Assembly (NCBI RefSeq): GCF_013004645.1
Contig: NZ_JABEME010000003.1
Span: forward strand, 248,001 to 312,000
Origin: Stenotrophomonas africana
GTDB taxonomy: Bacteria; Pseudomonadota; Gammaproteobacteria; Xanthomonadales; Xanthomonadaceae
DNA: 64,000 nucleotides
Reading direction: 5' to 3'
The position numbers and the translations under genes are program-made. Position 1 is the stretch's first letter. The number at the start of each line of letters is the position of its first letter. The notes beneath the pieces were generated by a model. It was not told where the DNA came from, ran no database searches, and saw only the letters and a list, made by a program, of their open reading frames with translations. Positions 45,147-53,577 of the stretch are shown here, piece after piece.

Positions 45147-46315
45147 GGGGCGGCGTGCCCTGTGCCGATGCTGGCGGTGGCGGGCGCGCTGTCCGCCAGC
45201 TGCTGCAGCAGCAGGCCGCCCTCGACCACCACCCTGGCGCCTGCGGCCAGACCCTCACGCACCCACAGGCGGCCGTCGCCCAGTTCCTCGGCATGCACGG
45301 CGTGACGCACGAAGCGGCCCTTGCCCTCCTCCACGAACACCACCTGCTTGCCGTCGATCAACAACACGGCTGCATCCGGCAGCGAGACACCGCCCTCGGC
45401 CGGCAACGCCACCTGGGCGCGCACGTACTGCCCTGCCTTGAAGCCGCGCGCGCGGTTGTCCAGCTCGGCGCGCGCCTGCACCACGCGGCGTTCGCTGTCG
45501 ACGAAATCATCCACGTGCTGCAGGGTCGCCTGCAGCGGCTGTCCATCGGCGCCGGGCACGCTCACCTGCATGCCCGCCTGCAAGCGTCCAGCCAGGCTCT
45601 CGGGAACATCCAGCAGCAGCCACAAGCGGTCCGGATCACCAATCACCGCCAACGGCTGCTCGCTGTCGGGGCTGACTGCCATGCCCGGGCTCATCCGCCG
45701 CTCCACCAGCACGCCATCGATCGGCGCGCGGAGCGGCAGGCGCTGGTCGACGTGCTGGCCATTGCCATACGCCCTGGCGAAGGCGGTTGCACGCGCATGA
45801 TCGGCCTGGCTGCCGGCGAAATTGGCCTCGGCCTCGTCCAGTTCGCGGCCCGACGCCACACCCGCCGCATGCAGCTCGCGGGTACGCTCCAGCTCCTTTC
45901 GCGCCTGCTGCAGCTCGGCGTGGCCGCGCACGCCGTCGGCCTGGGCCTGGCCGAATTCGGGCGAGGTGATCCAGGCGATCACCTGGCCAGCCTTCACTTT
46001 CTGCCCCGGCTGCGCCTCGATGCGCGCCACCTGCCCCGCCAGCGGCGTGCGCAGCGCGCTGGAGCGCGTCTCGTCCCAGACCACCCGGCCCGGCAGCTGC
46101 AGGCTGGCGCTGGCGCCGGCGGCCACCGCCTCGCTGCGCAGCACGTCCAACTGCCGGCTGCCGGCAGGAAACTGGATCTGGCCAGCACTGATCTGCGGCG
46201 CATCCTCGGTGTAGGACGCCGGCTCGCGGCCACAGCCGCCCAGCAGGGCCAGCGCCAGCAAGGCCGGCAGCACGGCGTGTCGCGCCCGCGGGCGATGGGC
46301 GACGGTGGACTTCAT
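45143..46315 (-). CDS. czcB: CzcB-type periplasmic adaptor lipoprotein
   Basis: A 390-residue adaptor. The lipobox LGGC gives C28. The lipoyl halves are RTPLAGQVARIEAQPGQKVK and LRAPIDGVLVERRMSPGMAV, with a coiled coil between at about residues 125-175. Beta-barrel and membrane-proximal domains follow. It overlaps both neighbours by ATGA and joins CzcA to CzcC. There is no metal-binding N-terminal His-rich extension as in CzcB of Cupriavidus. Confidence 0.9.
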   Translation of the reverse strand: MKSTVAHRPRARHAVLPALLALALLGGCGREPASYTEDAPQISAGQIQFPAGSRQLDVLRSEAVAAGASASLQLPGRVVWDETRSSALRTPLAGQVARIEAQPGQKVKAGQVIAWITSPEFGQAQADGVRGHAELQQARKELERTRELHAAGVASGRELDEAEANFAGSQADHARATAFARAYGNGQHVDQRLPLRAPIDGVLVERRMSPGMAVSPDSEQPLAVIGDPDRLWLLLDVPESLAGRLQAGMQVSVPGADGQPLQATLQHVDDFVDSERRVVQARAELDNRARGFKAGQYVRAQVALPAEGGVSLPDAAVLLIDGKQVVFVEEGKGRFVRHAVHAEELGDGRLWVREGLAAGARVVVEGGLLLQQLADSAPATASIGTGHAAP

Positions 46316-47559
46316 CGGGACTCTCCTTCAGCAACGGATGTGGCCGCTTCCCAGCGCGCCAGGGCAATGGCATGGTCGGCACGCGCATCGATCAGCGCGG
46401 TCTCGAACTCGCGCCAGCTGCGGCGCGCATCCAGCAGATCGGTCAGGCTGGCGGCGCCGCGGCGGTAGGCCAGTTCGATGCCCTGCACTGCCTTGCGTGC
46501 AGCGTCGGACTGCAGCCCTTCGTAGTCGCTGCGGCGCTGCGCGGCGGACTGCGCGCTGGCCTGCAGCTGGTCCAGTTCGACGCGTGCTTCGCGCTGCCGC
46601 ACCTGCAGCTCCAGCGCGGCATTGTCACGGTCGGCCTCGGCACGCTGGATCGCGCCGCGTGCACGTAACGGGCCGCCGAGCGGAATTGTCAATGACACAC
46701 CCCAGGTGACGCCGCTGATGTCGGTGGGCTCGCGCTCGGCCTCCACGCCCAACTGGATGTCGCGGTGGCGCTCACTGCGCGCCAGTGCCACACCGGCGTC
46801 GGCCGCGGCCAGGCGCGAACGTGCCGCGCGCAGATCGGCGCGCTGCTGCGGATCGAACGCACGCGCATCGGCCCTGCCCGCGGGGTCTGGCCACGGATCA
46901 TCGGCGCTGAGGTCATGGCTGTCGTCGCGGCCGAGCAGCAGTCCCAGCGCATGCCGCGCATCGCGCAGATCCAGCGCCGCCTCGCGCGCCGCATCGGCCA
47001 CCGCCAGGTCGTCCACCGCCAGCCGCGCGCGGTCGACCGGCGCCATCGCCCCTGTCGCAACCTGCTTGTCCGCCGCCGCCATCTGCTCGGCCGAACTCTG
47101 GCGGTTGGCATCGGCGATCTGCGCCCGCTCCTGGGCGCCCTTCAGGCCGAAATAGGTTTCATGCAGCGCCACCTGCTGGCGGCGCCGCGCATCAAGCATC
47201 TCCAGCCCGGCCACTTCCAGCAACGCATCGGCCTGGCGGATGCGCAACGCGCGCTTGCCACCGCGCTCCCAGGTCCAGCCCAGGCCCACGGTGCTGTCCA
47301 CCCGCTTGTCCTGCCAGCGCCCAGGGCCGATGCCATGCTTGGGGCTGATCTTGCTGGTGCCGATCGACAGTTCGGTGGCCGGGCGCAACGCCGCTGTCTG
47401 CGCATCGCCCTGTACCCCGCGCAACTCCAGCGCCGCCGCGCGCAGGTCCGGGTTATGTGCTTCCATCGCGCGCTGCGCATCCTGCAGGGACAGCGCCGAT
47501 GCTACGGGTGCGCACAGGAGGGCGGCCAACACGGCCGCAAGACGAGGGGAGAAATTCAT
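46312..47559 (-). CDS. czcC: CzcC-type outer-membrane channel (TolC family)
   Basis: A 415-residue TolC-family protein. A signal peptide covers about residues 1-22 (LLCAPVASA). The two outer-membrane efflux repeats appear as LSLQDAQRAMEAHNPDLRAA and RADLRAARSRLAAADAGVAL, with long coiled-coil segments rich in Ala, Arg and Gln. I take the ATG at 47559 directly before the signal peptide; the longer frame upstream is noncoding. It is the first gene of czcCBA; the operator cluster at 47563..47620 lies just upstream. Confidence 0.9.
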   Translation of the reverse strand: MNFSPRLAAVLAALLCAPVASALSLQDAQRAMEAHNPDLRAAALELRGVQGDAQTAALRPATELSIGTSKISPKHGIGPGRWQDKRVDSTVGLGWTWERGGKRALRIRQADALLEVAGLEMLDARRRQQVALHETYFGLKGAQERAQIADANRQSSAEQMAAADKQVATGAMAPVDRARLAVDDLAVADAAREAALDLRDARHALGLLLGRDDSHDLSADDPWPDPAGRADARAFDPQQRADLRAARSRLAAADAGVALARSERHRDIQLGVEAEREPTDISGVTWGVSLTIPLGGPLRARGAIQRAEADRDNAALELQVRQREARVELDQLQASAQSAAQRRSDYEGLQSDAARKAVQGIELAYRRGAASLTDLLDARRSWREFETALIDARADHAIALARWEAATSVAEGESR

Positions 47560-47562
47560 GCA

Positions 47563-47580
47563 CGTCACGGTAAGGTGACG
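47563..47580. promoter_or_regulatory. Inverted repeat upstream of czcC
   Basis: CGTCAC-N6-GTGACG is a perfect 6-bp inverted repeat 4 bp upstream of the czcC start codon. It could be an operator or a hairpin in the czcC 5' leader. It lies next to the direct-repeat ladder at 47583..47620. Confidence 0.45.
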
Positions 47581-47582
47581 CA

Positions 47583-47620
47583 CTTGCGCCAAACTTGCCC
47601 CAACCTTGCACGAAGCTTGC
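47583..47620. promoter_or_regulatory. Four CTTGC direct repeats at exact 11-bp spacing
   Basis: CTTGC occurs at 47583, 47594, 47605 and 47616, exactly one helical turn apart, with similar flanks (for example AACTTGCCCC and AACCTTGCAC). Tandem 10-11-bp direct repeats on one face of DNA are the usual sites of OmpR-family dimers. The ladder fills the 62-bp divergent spacer between czcC and the OmpR-type regulator at 47622. Its last copy ends one base before that gene's ATG. It is the likely operator controlling both sides. Confidence 0.65.
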
Positions 47621-47621
47621 A

Positions 47622-48296
47622 ATGCGAATCCTGCTGATCGAAGACGACGCCGCTCTGGCCGATGGACTGATACGCGCCCTGCAGGGTGCCGGCCATCTGT
47701 GCGACCACCTTTCGCGCGGGCTGCACGCACCCGCTGCACTGGCCAGCGCGCCGTATGACGTAATGGTGCTCGACCTTTCATTGCCCGACGTCGATGGCCT
47801 GGACCTGCTCTCGCGCCTGCGCAACGACGGCGCCACCCTGCCGGTGCTGATCCTCACGGCGCGCGATGGTGTGGAGGACCGTATCCTCGGTCTTGACCGG
47901 GGTGGCGATGATTACCTGGCCAAGCCGTTCGCACTCGGTGAGCTGGAAGCCCGCCTGCGTGCACTGTCGCGCCGCCGCAGCGATGCACCGGCGCAGAAAC
48001 GGCTGGGCCGGTTGTGCTTCGACAGCATCCGCAATGAAGTGCAGGTTGAAGGCCAGCGCATCGAGCTGACCGCGCGCGAGCTGTCGCTGGTCGAGGCACT
48101 GATGCAGCATCCCGGCCGCACGGTTACCAAGCAGCGCTTGTTCGACGCGCTGTACAGCTGGGATCACGAGGCCAACCTGTCGGTGATCGAAGTGCATGTC
48201 AGCCGCCTGCGCCGCAAGCTGGAACAGGCGCACGCCGGCGTCGGCATCCGCATGCTGCGTGGGCTTGGATACCGGCTGGAGGCCGTGGGTGACTGA
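47622..48296 (+). CDS. OmpR-family response regulator of the czc locus
   Basis: A 224-residue regulator with receiver acidic residues E7/D8/D9, phosphoacceptor D51 (VMVLDLSLPDVDGL) and the KPF motif. The winged helix ends in RGLGYRLEAV. It is more like the QseB/PmrA group than the CusR group. The ATG at 47622 directly follows the last CTTGC repeat, so there is little room for a Shine-Dalgarno sequence (only GAAG at some distance). The mRNA could be leaderless, or the start may lie differently. It overlaps the kinase gene and is divergent from czcCBA. Confidence 0.9.
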   Translation: MRILLIEDDAALADGLIRALQGAGHLCDHLSRGLHAPAALASAPYDVMVLDLSLPDVDGLDLLSRLRNDGATLPVLILTARDGVEDRILGLDRGGDDYLAKPFALGELEARLRALSRRRSDAPAQKRLGRLCFDSIRNEVQVEGQRIELTARELSLVEALMQHPGRTVTKQRLFDALYSWDHEANLSVIEVHVSRLRRKLEQAHAGVGIRMLRGLGYRLEAVGD

Positions 48297-49665
48297 GCGC
48301 GTGCACAGCCTGCGTGGCCTGCTGCTTAGGCGCCTGTGGCTGCCATTGCTGGTACTGCTGCTGTGCAGCGCAGTGGGTTCATTTGCGCTGGCCCGGTTCT
48401 ATGCCGGCCAGGTCTACGACCGCTGGCTGCTGGACTCGGCGATGTCGTTGTCCGAGCTGGTGACGGTGCAGGAGGGTCGCGCTTCGATCGAGATCACCCC
48501 GGCGGTCTCGCGCATGTTCACCTGGGACACCGCCGACGAAGTGCATGGTGAGGTTGTCGACGCCGCGGGTGGGCGCCTGTATGGCGACCTGCCCGAAGCA
48601 CTGCCCCGCCCCGCAGTCGCCGCCGGAAATGATGACGATGCCGTCTACTACGACGCGCGCCTGCGCGGGCAGCCGGTGCGCATGGTCGAAGTCGTCGTCA
48701 GCACCGGGCCGGGCCATGACATCCGGCTGCGCGTGGCCGAGACACTGCGCAAACGCCACCGGCTGGAGCGCAAACTGCTGCTGACCAGCGTTCCGTTCCA
48801 GGCTGCGATCCTGGCACTGGCGGCGTGGCTGGCGTGGTCCGGTACAGGCGCTGCCGCACGCCATGCCAACCTGGTCGCACGGCGCTTGGCCAGCCCCCGC
48901 CCAGACCCGCTGGCGCCGTTGGATCCTACACAAGAGGCGCCGCGCGAGCTGTGGCCGGCAGTGGAGGCATACAACGCACTACTGCAGCGACTGGACGCCA
49001 TGCAGGCCGCGCAACGCCGCTTTGTCAGCAATGCCGCGCACCAACTGCGCACGCCGCTGGCGGCAATGCAGGTGGAGCTGGAGAGTTCCTTGCGCCAGCA
49101 CGATCCGCAGGCCCAGCAACTGGCGTTGTCCGGCACGCTGGCCGGGCTGGCGCGGCTGCAGCACCTGGTCAACCAGCTGCTGATGCTCAGCCGATCGGAA
49201 GATCCGCATGGCAGTGGACTGCCACTGCAACCGGTGGACCTGGCGGCGTTGGCACGCGGCGTGGTGGAGCGCTACGCCGACCGTTCGTTGGAGGCGGGCG
49301 TGGACCTGGGCTACGAGGGGCCCGACGACGGCGTGTCGATAGAGGGCGATCCGCAGCTGCTGCGCGAAGCGTTGGGCAATCTGCTGGACAACGCGCTGCG
49401 CTACGGTGCCTCGCGCGGGGTGATCACCCTCGGCGTTCGGCAGGAGGTCGAATACGTATTGGTGTGGGTGGACGATAACGGCGCCGGCATTGCCGAAGCC
49501 GAGCGCTCGCGCGTCACGGAACGCTTCTACCGGGCCAGCAGCGAGGGCGATGGCTGCGGCCTGGGACTGGCGATCGTGGCCGAGATCGCGCAGCGGTATG
49601 GGGCGACCCTGATGATTGATACCGCCCCGATCGGCGGCGCGCGGGTGGGGTTGCGGTTTCGCTGA
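48289..49665 (+). CDS. Sensor histidine kinase of the czc locus (QseC/TctE-like)
   Basis: A 458-residue kinase starting with a GTG at 48289 that overlaps the regulator stop. Helices lie at about residues 15-38 and 168-187, with a periplasmic loop of about 130 residues. The H-box is RFVSNAAHQLRTPLAAM (H251), the N-box NLLDNALRYG and the G-box GCGLGLAIVAEIA. The periplasmic loop has several Asp and His residues (WDTADEVHGEVVD) that could bind divalent metal. The last 150 bases of the gene are duplicated at 49929..50078. Confidence 0.87.
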   Translation: MTERVHSLRGLLLRRLWLPLLVLLLCSAVGSFALARFYAGQVYDRWLLDSAMSLSELVTVQEGRASIEITPAVSRMFTWDTADEVHGEVVDAAGGRLYGDLPEALPRPAVAAGNDDDAVYYDARLRGQPVRMVEVVVSTGPGHDIRLRVAETLRKRHRLERKLLLTSVPFQAAILALAAWLAWSGTGAAARHANLVARRLASPRPDPLAPLDPTQEAPRELWPAVEAYNALLQRLDAMQAAQRRFVSNAAHQLRTPLAAMQVELESSLRQHDPQAQQLALSGTLAGLARLQHLVNQLLMLSRSEDPHGSGLPLQPVDLAALARGVVERYADRSLEAGVDLGYEGPDDGVSIEGDPQLLREALGNLLDNALRYGASRGVITLGVRQEVEYVLVWVDDNGAGIAEAERSRVTERFYRASSEGDGCGLGLAIVAEIAQRYGATLMIDTAPIGGARVGLRFR

Positions 49666-49684
49666 CCTTTGTCGAATTGCCCTT

Positions 49685-49751
49685 GTAGAGCCGAGCCCAT
49701 GCTCGGCTCAAGCACCGTGCCAAAAGCAGCCGAGCATGGGCTCGGCCCTAT
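49685..49751. repeat. SMAG repeat dimer (copy 1)
   Basis: GTAGAGCCGAGCCCATGCTC begins at 49685 and the mirrored arm ends at 49751. Its outer end reads CCTATA instead of CTCTAC, so this copy has decayed slightly compared with the one at 50098..50164. Confidence 0.8.
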
Positions 49752-49781
49752 AGGTTCAAGGTCAGCCGTGAAACGTGCGCA

Positions 49782-49928
49782 TCACCGGCTCATCGAGTAC
49801 GGCGCCTGAGCGCCCTGCCCCGGCCAATCCTTGTTCGGCTCGGCCTGCATGGTGAAACGCAGCTCGCCACCTGCCAGGATCTCATCATGGCGCAGGAAGG
49901 TGCGCTGCAGCGGCTTGCCGTTGAGGCT
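49782..49928 (-). pseudogene. Duplicated 3' fragment of the GH92 gene
   Basis: It encodes the last 48 residues and the stop of the GH92 protein (ending APYSMSR) but has no GH92 gene upstream of it; reading back, it fuses to antisense kinase sequence. It is an inert remnant of the tandem duplication. Confidence 0.9.
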
Positions 49929-50078
49929 ACGGAACGCTTCTACCGGGCCAGCAGCGAGGGCGATGGCTGCGGCCTGGGACTGGCGATCGTGGCCGAGATC
50001 GCGCAGCGGCATGGGGCGACCCTGATGATTGATACCGCCCCGATCGGTGGCGCGCAGGTGGGGTTGCGGTTTCGCTGA
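49929..50078 (+). pseudogene. Duplicated 3' fragment of the sensor kinase gene
   Basis: It encodes the last 49 residues of the czc-locus kinase, including a second G-box (GCGLGLAIVAEIA), but has no kinase sequence upstream. It differs from the functional end by a few bases (for example RYGAT becomes RHGAT and GARVG becomes GAQVG), so it has drifted without selection. Any read-through would give a short meaningless peptide. Confidence 0.9.
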
Positions 50079-50097
50079 CCTTTGTCGAATCGCCCTT

Positions 50098-50211
50098 GTA
50101 GAGCCGAGCCCATGCTCGGCTCAGGCACCGTGCCAAAAGCAGCCGAGCATGGGCTCGGCTCTACAGGTTCCAGGTCACCCGTGAAACGTGCCGACCAAGG
50201 TCGGCACCTAC
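50098..50211. repeat. SMAG repeat dimer (copy 2) plus a single arm
   Basis: GTAGAGCCGAGCCCATGCTC begins at 50098 and its mirror ends with CTCTAC at 50164. A further single palindrome, GTGCCGACCAAGGTCGGCAC followed by CTAC, lies at 50188..50211 and makes up most of the 27-bp length difference between the two duplication units. Confidence 0.82.
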
Positions 50212-50221
50212 CACGTGCGCA

Positions 50222-52573
50222 TCACCGGCTCATCGAGTACGGCGCCTGAGCGCCCTGCCCCGGCCAATCCTTGTTCGGCTCGGCCTGCATGGTGAAACGC
50301 AGCTCGCCACCTGCCAGGATCTCATCATGGCGCAGGAAGGTGCGCTGCAGCGGCTTGCCGTTGAGGCTCACGCTGCCAACGTACGTGTGCTTGTCATCCA
50401 GGCCCTCGGCCACGATGGTGAACGTCTTGCCGTTCGGCAGGCGCATCGCGGTCTTCGGCAGGAACGGGCGGCCGAGGATGTACTCGCCCGAGCCCGGTGC
50501 CACCGGGTAGAAGCCCAGCGCGGTGAACACGTACCACGCTGACATCTGGCCGACATCATCGTTGCCGGCCAGGCCATCCGGACGGTCGGCGTACTGGGTG
50601 TCCATGATCTGCTTCAGGCGCGCCTGGGTGCGCCACGGCTGGCCGGCGTACGAGTACAGGTAAGCCACATGGTGACTGGGTTCGTTGCCATGTGCATACC
50701 AGCCGATCAGCCCGGTGATGTCTTCCATGTGCTCGAAGATGGACGGATCCACCTTGGCGTTGAACACCTCGTCCAGCCGCGCGAGCAGCTTGTCGCTGCC
50801 ACCGTGCGCTGCCGCCAGGCCGGCGACGTCCTGCGGCACGTACCACGAATACTGCCAGGCGTTGCCCTCGGTGTAGTCGGTGCCATAACCGCTGGCGCTG
50901 GGGTCGAACGGAGTGCGGAAGCTGCCATCGCGCTTGCGTGCGCGCATGAAGCCGGTGTCCTTGTCGAAGGCGTTGCGCCAGTTGCCGGCACGCTTGTCGA
51001 AGGCCGCCGCGATATCGCCCTTGCCCATCGCCTGCGCCATGCGTGCGATGGTCCAATCATCGAAGGCGTATTCCAGCGTCTTGCTGGCCGCTTCACCTTC
51101 CTCGTCGATCGGCACATAGCCCAGCTCGCGGTACTGCGCGATGCCGTCATAGGGGCCGTAGTTGGCGGTCTCGACCATCGCCTTCAATGCCTTGTCGGCG
51201 TCGAAACCGCGGATGCCCTTCACGTAGGCGTCGGCAATCACCGGCACGGCGTGGTAGCCGATCATGCACCAGTCTTCCAGGCCATGGAACGACCACACCG
51301 GCAGCATGCCGTAGGGACTATGCTCATGGTGCGCCAGCATCGAATTGACGAAGTCGCTGTTGCGCTTCTCCGGCTGCACCAGCGTCAGCAACGGATGCAG
51401 CGCGCGGTAGGTGTCCCACAGCGAGAACGTGGAATAGTTCGTGAAGCCATCAGCCTTGTGCACGGCATTGTCCGAGCCGCGGTACTGGCCATCGGCATCC
51501 ATGAAGAGCGTCGGTCCCAGCATCGTGTGGTACAGCGCGGTATAGGCGCTTCGCCGCGCGTGCTCCGGTGCATCGATATCGAGCACCGACAGCGCCTGCG
51601 TCCATTCCTGTTTTGCCTGCGCACGCACACGGTCGAAATCGAAGTCGGCCACTTCCGCGTCGAGGTTGGCAATGGCGCCGGCCTCGCTGACGGGTGAGAT
51701 TGCGACCTTGACCACCAGCGGTGCGTCCAGCTTGCCGAATGCGAAGGTACCCACCAGCTGCCGACCTTCGATCTGTGCGCGCTGTGACGGATCCTTCTCG
51801 CCCGGGGGCGGGAAACCCTTGTAGACGACATCCTGCTCGGTGTTGTGCAGCTCATGCCCGGCCAGCGGGCGCGAGAAACGCATCGCAAAGTACAGCTGGC
51901 GGCCCGGCGCCCAACCGCGGGTTTCGCGGAAGCCGGTCACCGTGCCGTCGGCACGCACCCGTACCCGCGACCACAGCACCTTGCCCGGGTAGTCGTACAT
52001 GCTGGTGCGCATGTCCAGCAGCACCTTGGCGTCGGCGCTCTTGGGGAAGGCGTAGCGATGCACGCCCACGCGCGTACTGGTGGTCAGCTCAGCGCGCACC
52101 TTGTAGTCGTCCAGGGTGACCGCGTAATAGCCCGGCTCGGCCTTCTCGTCAGCGTGGCGGAACCGTGAGGCATAACCGCTGCGCGGCTTCTCCGGATCGC
52201 CCCGCTCCAGGCCAGGATTGCCGGTGAACGGCATCAGCAGGATGTCGCCCAGATCGGAATGGCCGGTGCCGGAGAAATGCGTGTGCGAGAAACCGACGAT
52301 GCTGCTGTCGTCGTAGCGGTAGCCGGCCGCCCAACCGTAGGCTTTCTCGCGTGGCTGGATACGCGTATCCGGGCTCAGCTGGACCATGCCGAACGGCACC
52401 GTTGCACCCGGATAGGTGTGGCCTTCCCCACCGGTGCCGATGAACGGGTCGACCGAGGCATAGGCCTTGTCGGCGGCAGTTCTGGCAGGCGCAGCCGAAG
52501 CCAGGCCGGAAGCGAGCATCGCCGTGGCGGCGACAGCGATCAGGAGACGACGGTCCAGCGTGGGCATCGGCAT
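50222..52573 (-). CDS. GH92 alpha-1,2-mannosidase
   Basis: A 783-residue exported glycoside hydrolase of family 92, a Ca2+-dependent exo-mannosidase that trims mannose from glycans such as N-glycans. A signal peptide covers about residues 1-28 (LASGLASAAPA). Family hallmarks are VDPFIGTGGEGHTYPGATVP, GFSHTHFSGTGHSDLGDILL, FSLWDTYRALHPLLTLVQPE and the catalytic-domain NDDVGQMSAWYVFTALGFYP. Length is typical. The 3' end is part of the tandem duplication but this copy is intact. ATGs at 52573 and 52567 are both possible. It suggests use of host or fungal glycans. Confidence 0.93.
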   Translation of the reverse strand: MPMPTLDRRLLIAVAATAMLASGLASAAPARTAADKAYASVDPFIGTGGEGHTYPGATVPFGMVQLSPDTRIQPREKAYGWAAGYRYDDSSIVGFSHTHFSGTGHSDLGDILLMPFTGNPGLERGDPEKPRSGYASRFRHADEKAEPGYYAVTLDDYKVRAELTTSTRVGVHRYAFPKSADAKVLLDMRTSMYDYPGKVLWSRVRVRADGTVTGFRETRGWAPGRQLYFAMRFSRPLAGHELHNTEQDVVYKGFPPPGEKDPSQRAQIEGRQLVGTFAFGKLDAPLVVKVAISPVSEAGAIANLDAEVADFDFDRVRAQAKQEWTQALSVLDIDAPEHARRSAYTALYHTMLGPTLFMDADGQYRGSDNAVHKADGFTNYSTFSLWDTYRALHPLLTLVQPEKRNSDFVNSMLAHHEHSPYGMLPVWSFHGLEDWCMIGYHAVPVIADAYVKGIRGFDADKALKAMVETANYGPYDGIAQYRELGYVPIDEEGEAASKTLEYAFDDWTIARMAQAMGKGDIAAAFDKRAGNWRNAFDKDTGFMRARKRDGSFRTPFDPSASGYGTDYTEGNAWQYSWYVPQDVAGLAAAHGGSDKLLARLDEVFNAKVDPSIFEHMEDITGLIGWYAHGNEPSHHVAYLYSYAGQPWRTQARLKQIMDTQYADRPDGLAGNDDVGQMSAWYVFTALGFYPVAPGSGEYILGRPFLPKTAMRLPNGKTFTIVAEGLDDKHTYVGSVSLNGKPLQRTFLRHDEILAGGELRFTMQAEPNKDWPGQGAQAPYSMSR

Positions 52574-52669
52574 TTGGATCGATTCAGGTGATAGTCAGAT
52601 CCTAGCACCGGGCCTGTCACGCCGCATGCTGCAGTGCGACTGCCCGGCTTCCCATGCCCGGTTCAATCT

Positions 52670-52993
52670 TCAATCGGGAAGCGCGCTCTGCAACGACGTC
52701 AGGTCCGCACGATCCAGCGGCCTTACCACCCGCGCAACCTCTTCTCCATCGTGCAGCAGCACCACCGTCGGCCACAGCTTTACCTTGAATGCTCGCCCCA
52801 ACGGCCTTCCCTTGCCATCCTCGATCTTCCAGTGCGGCAGATCGTTCGCTTCGACAAAGGCCTGCAATGCAGCCTGCGCGGCCTGGCAATGGCCGCACCA
52901 GGGTGCACCGAACTCGAGAAGCTGCCAGCCGACCTGCGCCTCCACATCCGAGCGGTCGGGCTCCGCCGACAAGTGATCGCGCATGAAAGGCAT
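52670..52993 (-). CDS. Thioredoxin-like protein
   Basis: A 107-residue single thioredoxin fold with active site W32-C33-G-H-C36 (FGAPWCGHCQAA) and the cis-proline segment KLWPTVVLLHDGEEV. There is no signal peptide, so it is cytoplasmic. CGHC is closer to protein disulfide isomerase than to the CGPC of classical thioredoxin, so its redox potential may be higher. It follows the host-attachment-family gene by five bases in the same direction. Confidence 0.85.
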   Translation of the reverse strand: MPFMRDHLSAEPDRSDVEAQVGWQLLEFGAPWCGHCQAAQAALQAFVEANDLPHWKIEDGKGRPLGRAFKVKLWPTVVLLHDGEEVARVVRPLDRADLTSLQSALPD

Positions 52994-52998
52994 CCGCG

Positions 52999-53415
52999 CT
53001 ACGCCGCCAGCGCCTTCTGGATATCCGCCAGCGGTGCGTTGGTCAGGTCCTTGGCGATGTCGCCCAGCAGGCGGGCCTGGGTTTCCTTGTGCAGCAGCGG
53101 CCGGATGCGACCCAGCGTGGTCGGATCCGCGATCAACACCAGATGTGCATAGCGGTTCTTCAACGCATCCTCATTGAGCTGTTCCGCCACCTGCTTGGCG
53201 AACGTGGCCTCATTGAGCTGCGAGACCGACATATCCTTCGGCACTGCACCCGCAGGCCCCTGCCCGGACACGCCCTGCTCGCTGATGTCCTGCAGGCGCA
53301 GTTCCCCTTCCTGCTTCAAGGTCAATTGGTGGTTGCTGCCCACGTTGGTGAACACCCGTGCCGAACCACCGTCGGCAACCACGATCAGGGTTCCTTCGGG
53401 AATCGTCCGCGCCAT
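52999..53415 (-). CDS. Host-attachment protein family (baeRF-like)
   Basis: A 138-residue protein of the family annotated as host attachment protein, related to the eRF1-domain (baeRF) fold. Conserved parts are IPEGTLIVVADGGSARVFTN near the N-terminus, LNEATFAKQVAEQLNEDALK and YAHLVLIADPTTLGRIRPLL. The name derives from a role in Agrobacterium plant attachment; a ribosome- or RNA-related function is also possible. The ATG at 53415 has a strong GGAGG five bases upstream. It is the first gene of a two-gene unit with the thioredoxin-like gene. Confidence 0.83.
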   Translation of the reverse strand: MARTIPEGTLIVVADGGSARVFTNVGSNHQLTLKQEGELRLQDISEQGVSGQGPAGAVPKDMSVSQLNEATFAKQVAEQLNEDALKNRYAHLVLIADPTTLGRIRPLLHKETQARLLGDIAKDLTNAPLADIQKALAA

Positions 53416-53577
53416 TGCATCCTCCATCAATCCGAAAAGTGGGTGTGCGCTCCACCTTATGCACGCCGATGTCACCAGCGCGCGCACAGGATGTGATCCC
53501 GTCATCGCAATCTGCAATCAGCGCTAAATTTGTCCGGATGCCTGCCGCTATGGCCTCCATCATCGCGAGGAACCTCT

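Larger units (their letters stand above)
49516..49928. repeat. Tandem duplication, copy 1 (413 bp)
   Basis: This unit holds the last 150 bp of the sensor kinase gene (functional, 49516..49665), a SMAG dimer, and a copy of the last 147 bp of the GH92 gene (nonfunctional, 49782..49928). It abuts copy 2 exactly at 49928/49929, where the sequence jumps from GH92 codons to kinase codons. Confidence 0.95.
49929..50368. repeat. Tandem duplication, copy 2 (440 bp)
   Basis: This unit has a nonfunctional copy of the kinase 3' end (49929..50078), a SMAG dimer, and the functional last 147 bp of the GH92 gene (50222..50368). It is 27 bp longer than copy 1 because it holds an extra palindromic arm (50191..50217, bounded by CGTG on each side) that copy 1 lacks. 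Otherwise the copies differ at only about a dozen positions. Confidence 0.95.

Noticed and set aside
49782..50012. A 76-codon minus-strand ORF ending in the GH92 C-terminus as a separate gene.
   Set aside because: It is the duplicated GH92 end fused by chance to antisense kinase sequence at the duplication junction.
49887..50078. A 63-codon plus-strand ORF ending in the kinase C-terminus as a separate gene.
   Set aside because: It is the duplicated kinase end fused to antisense GH92 sequence; no promoter or family support.
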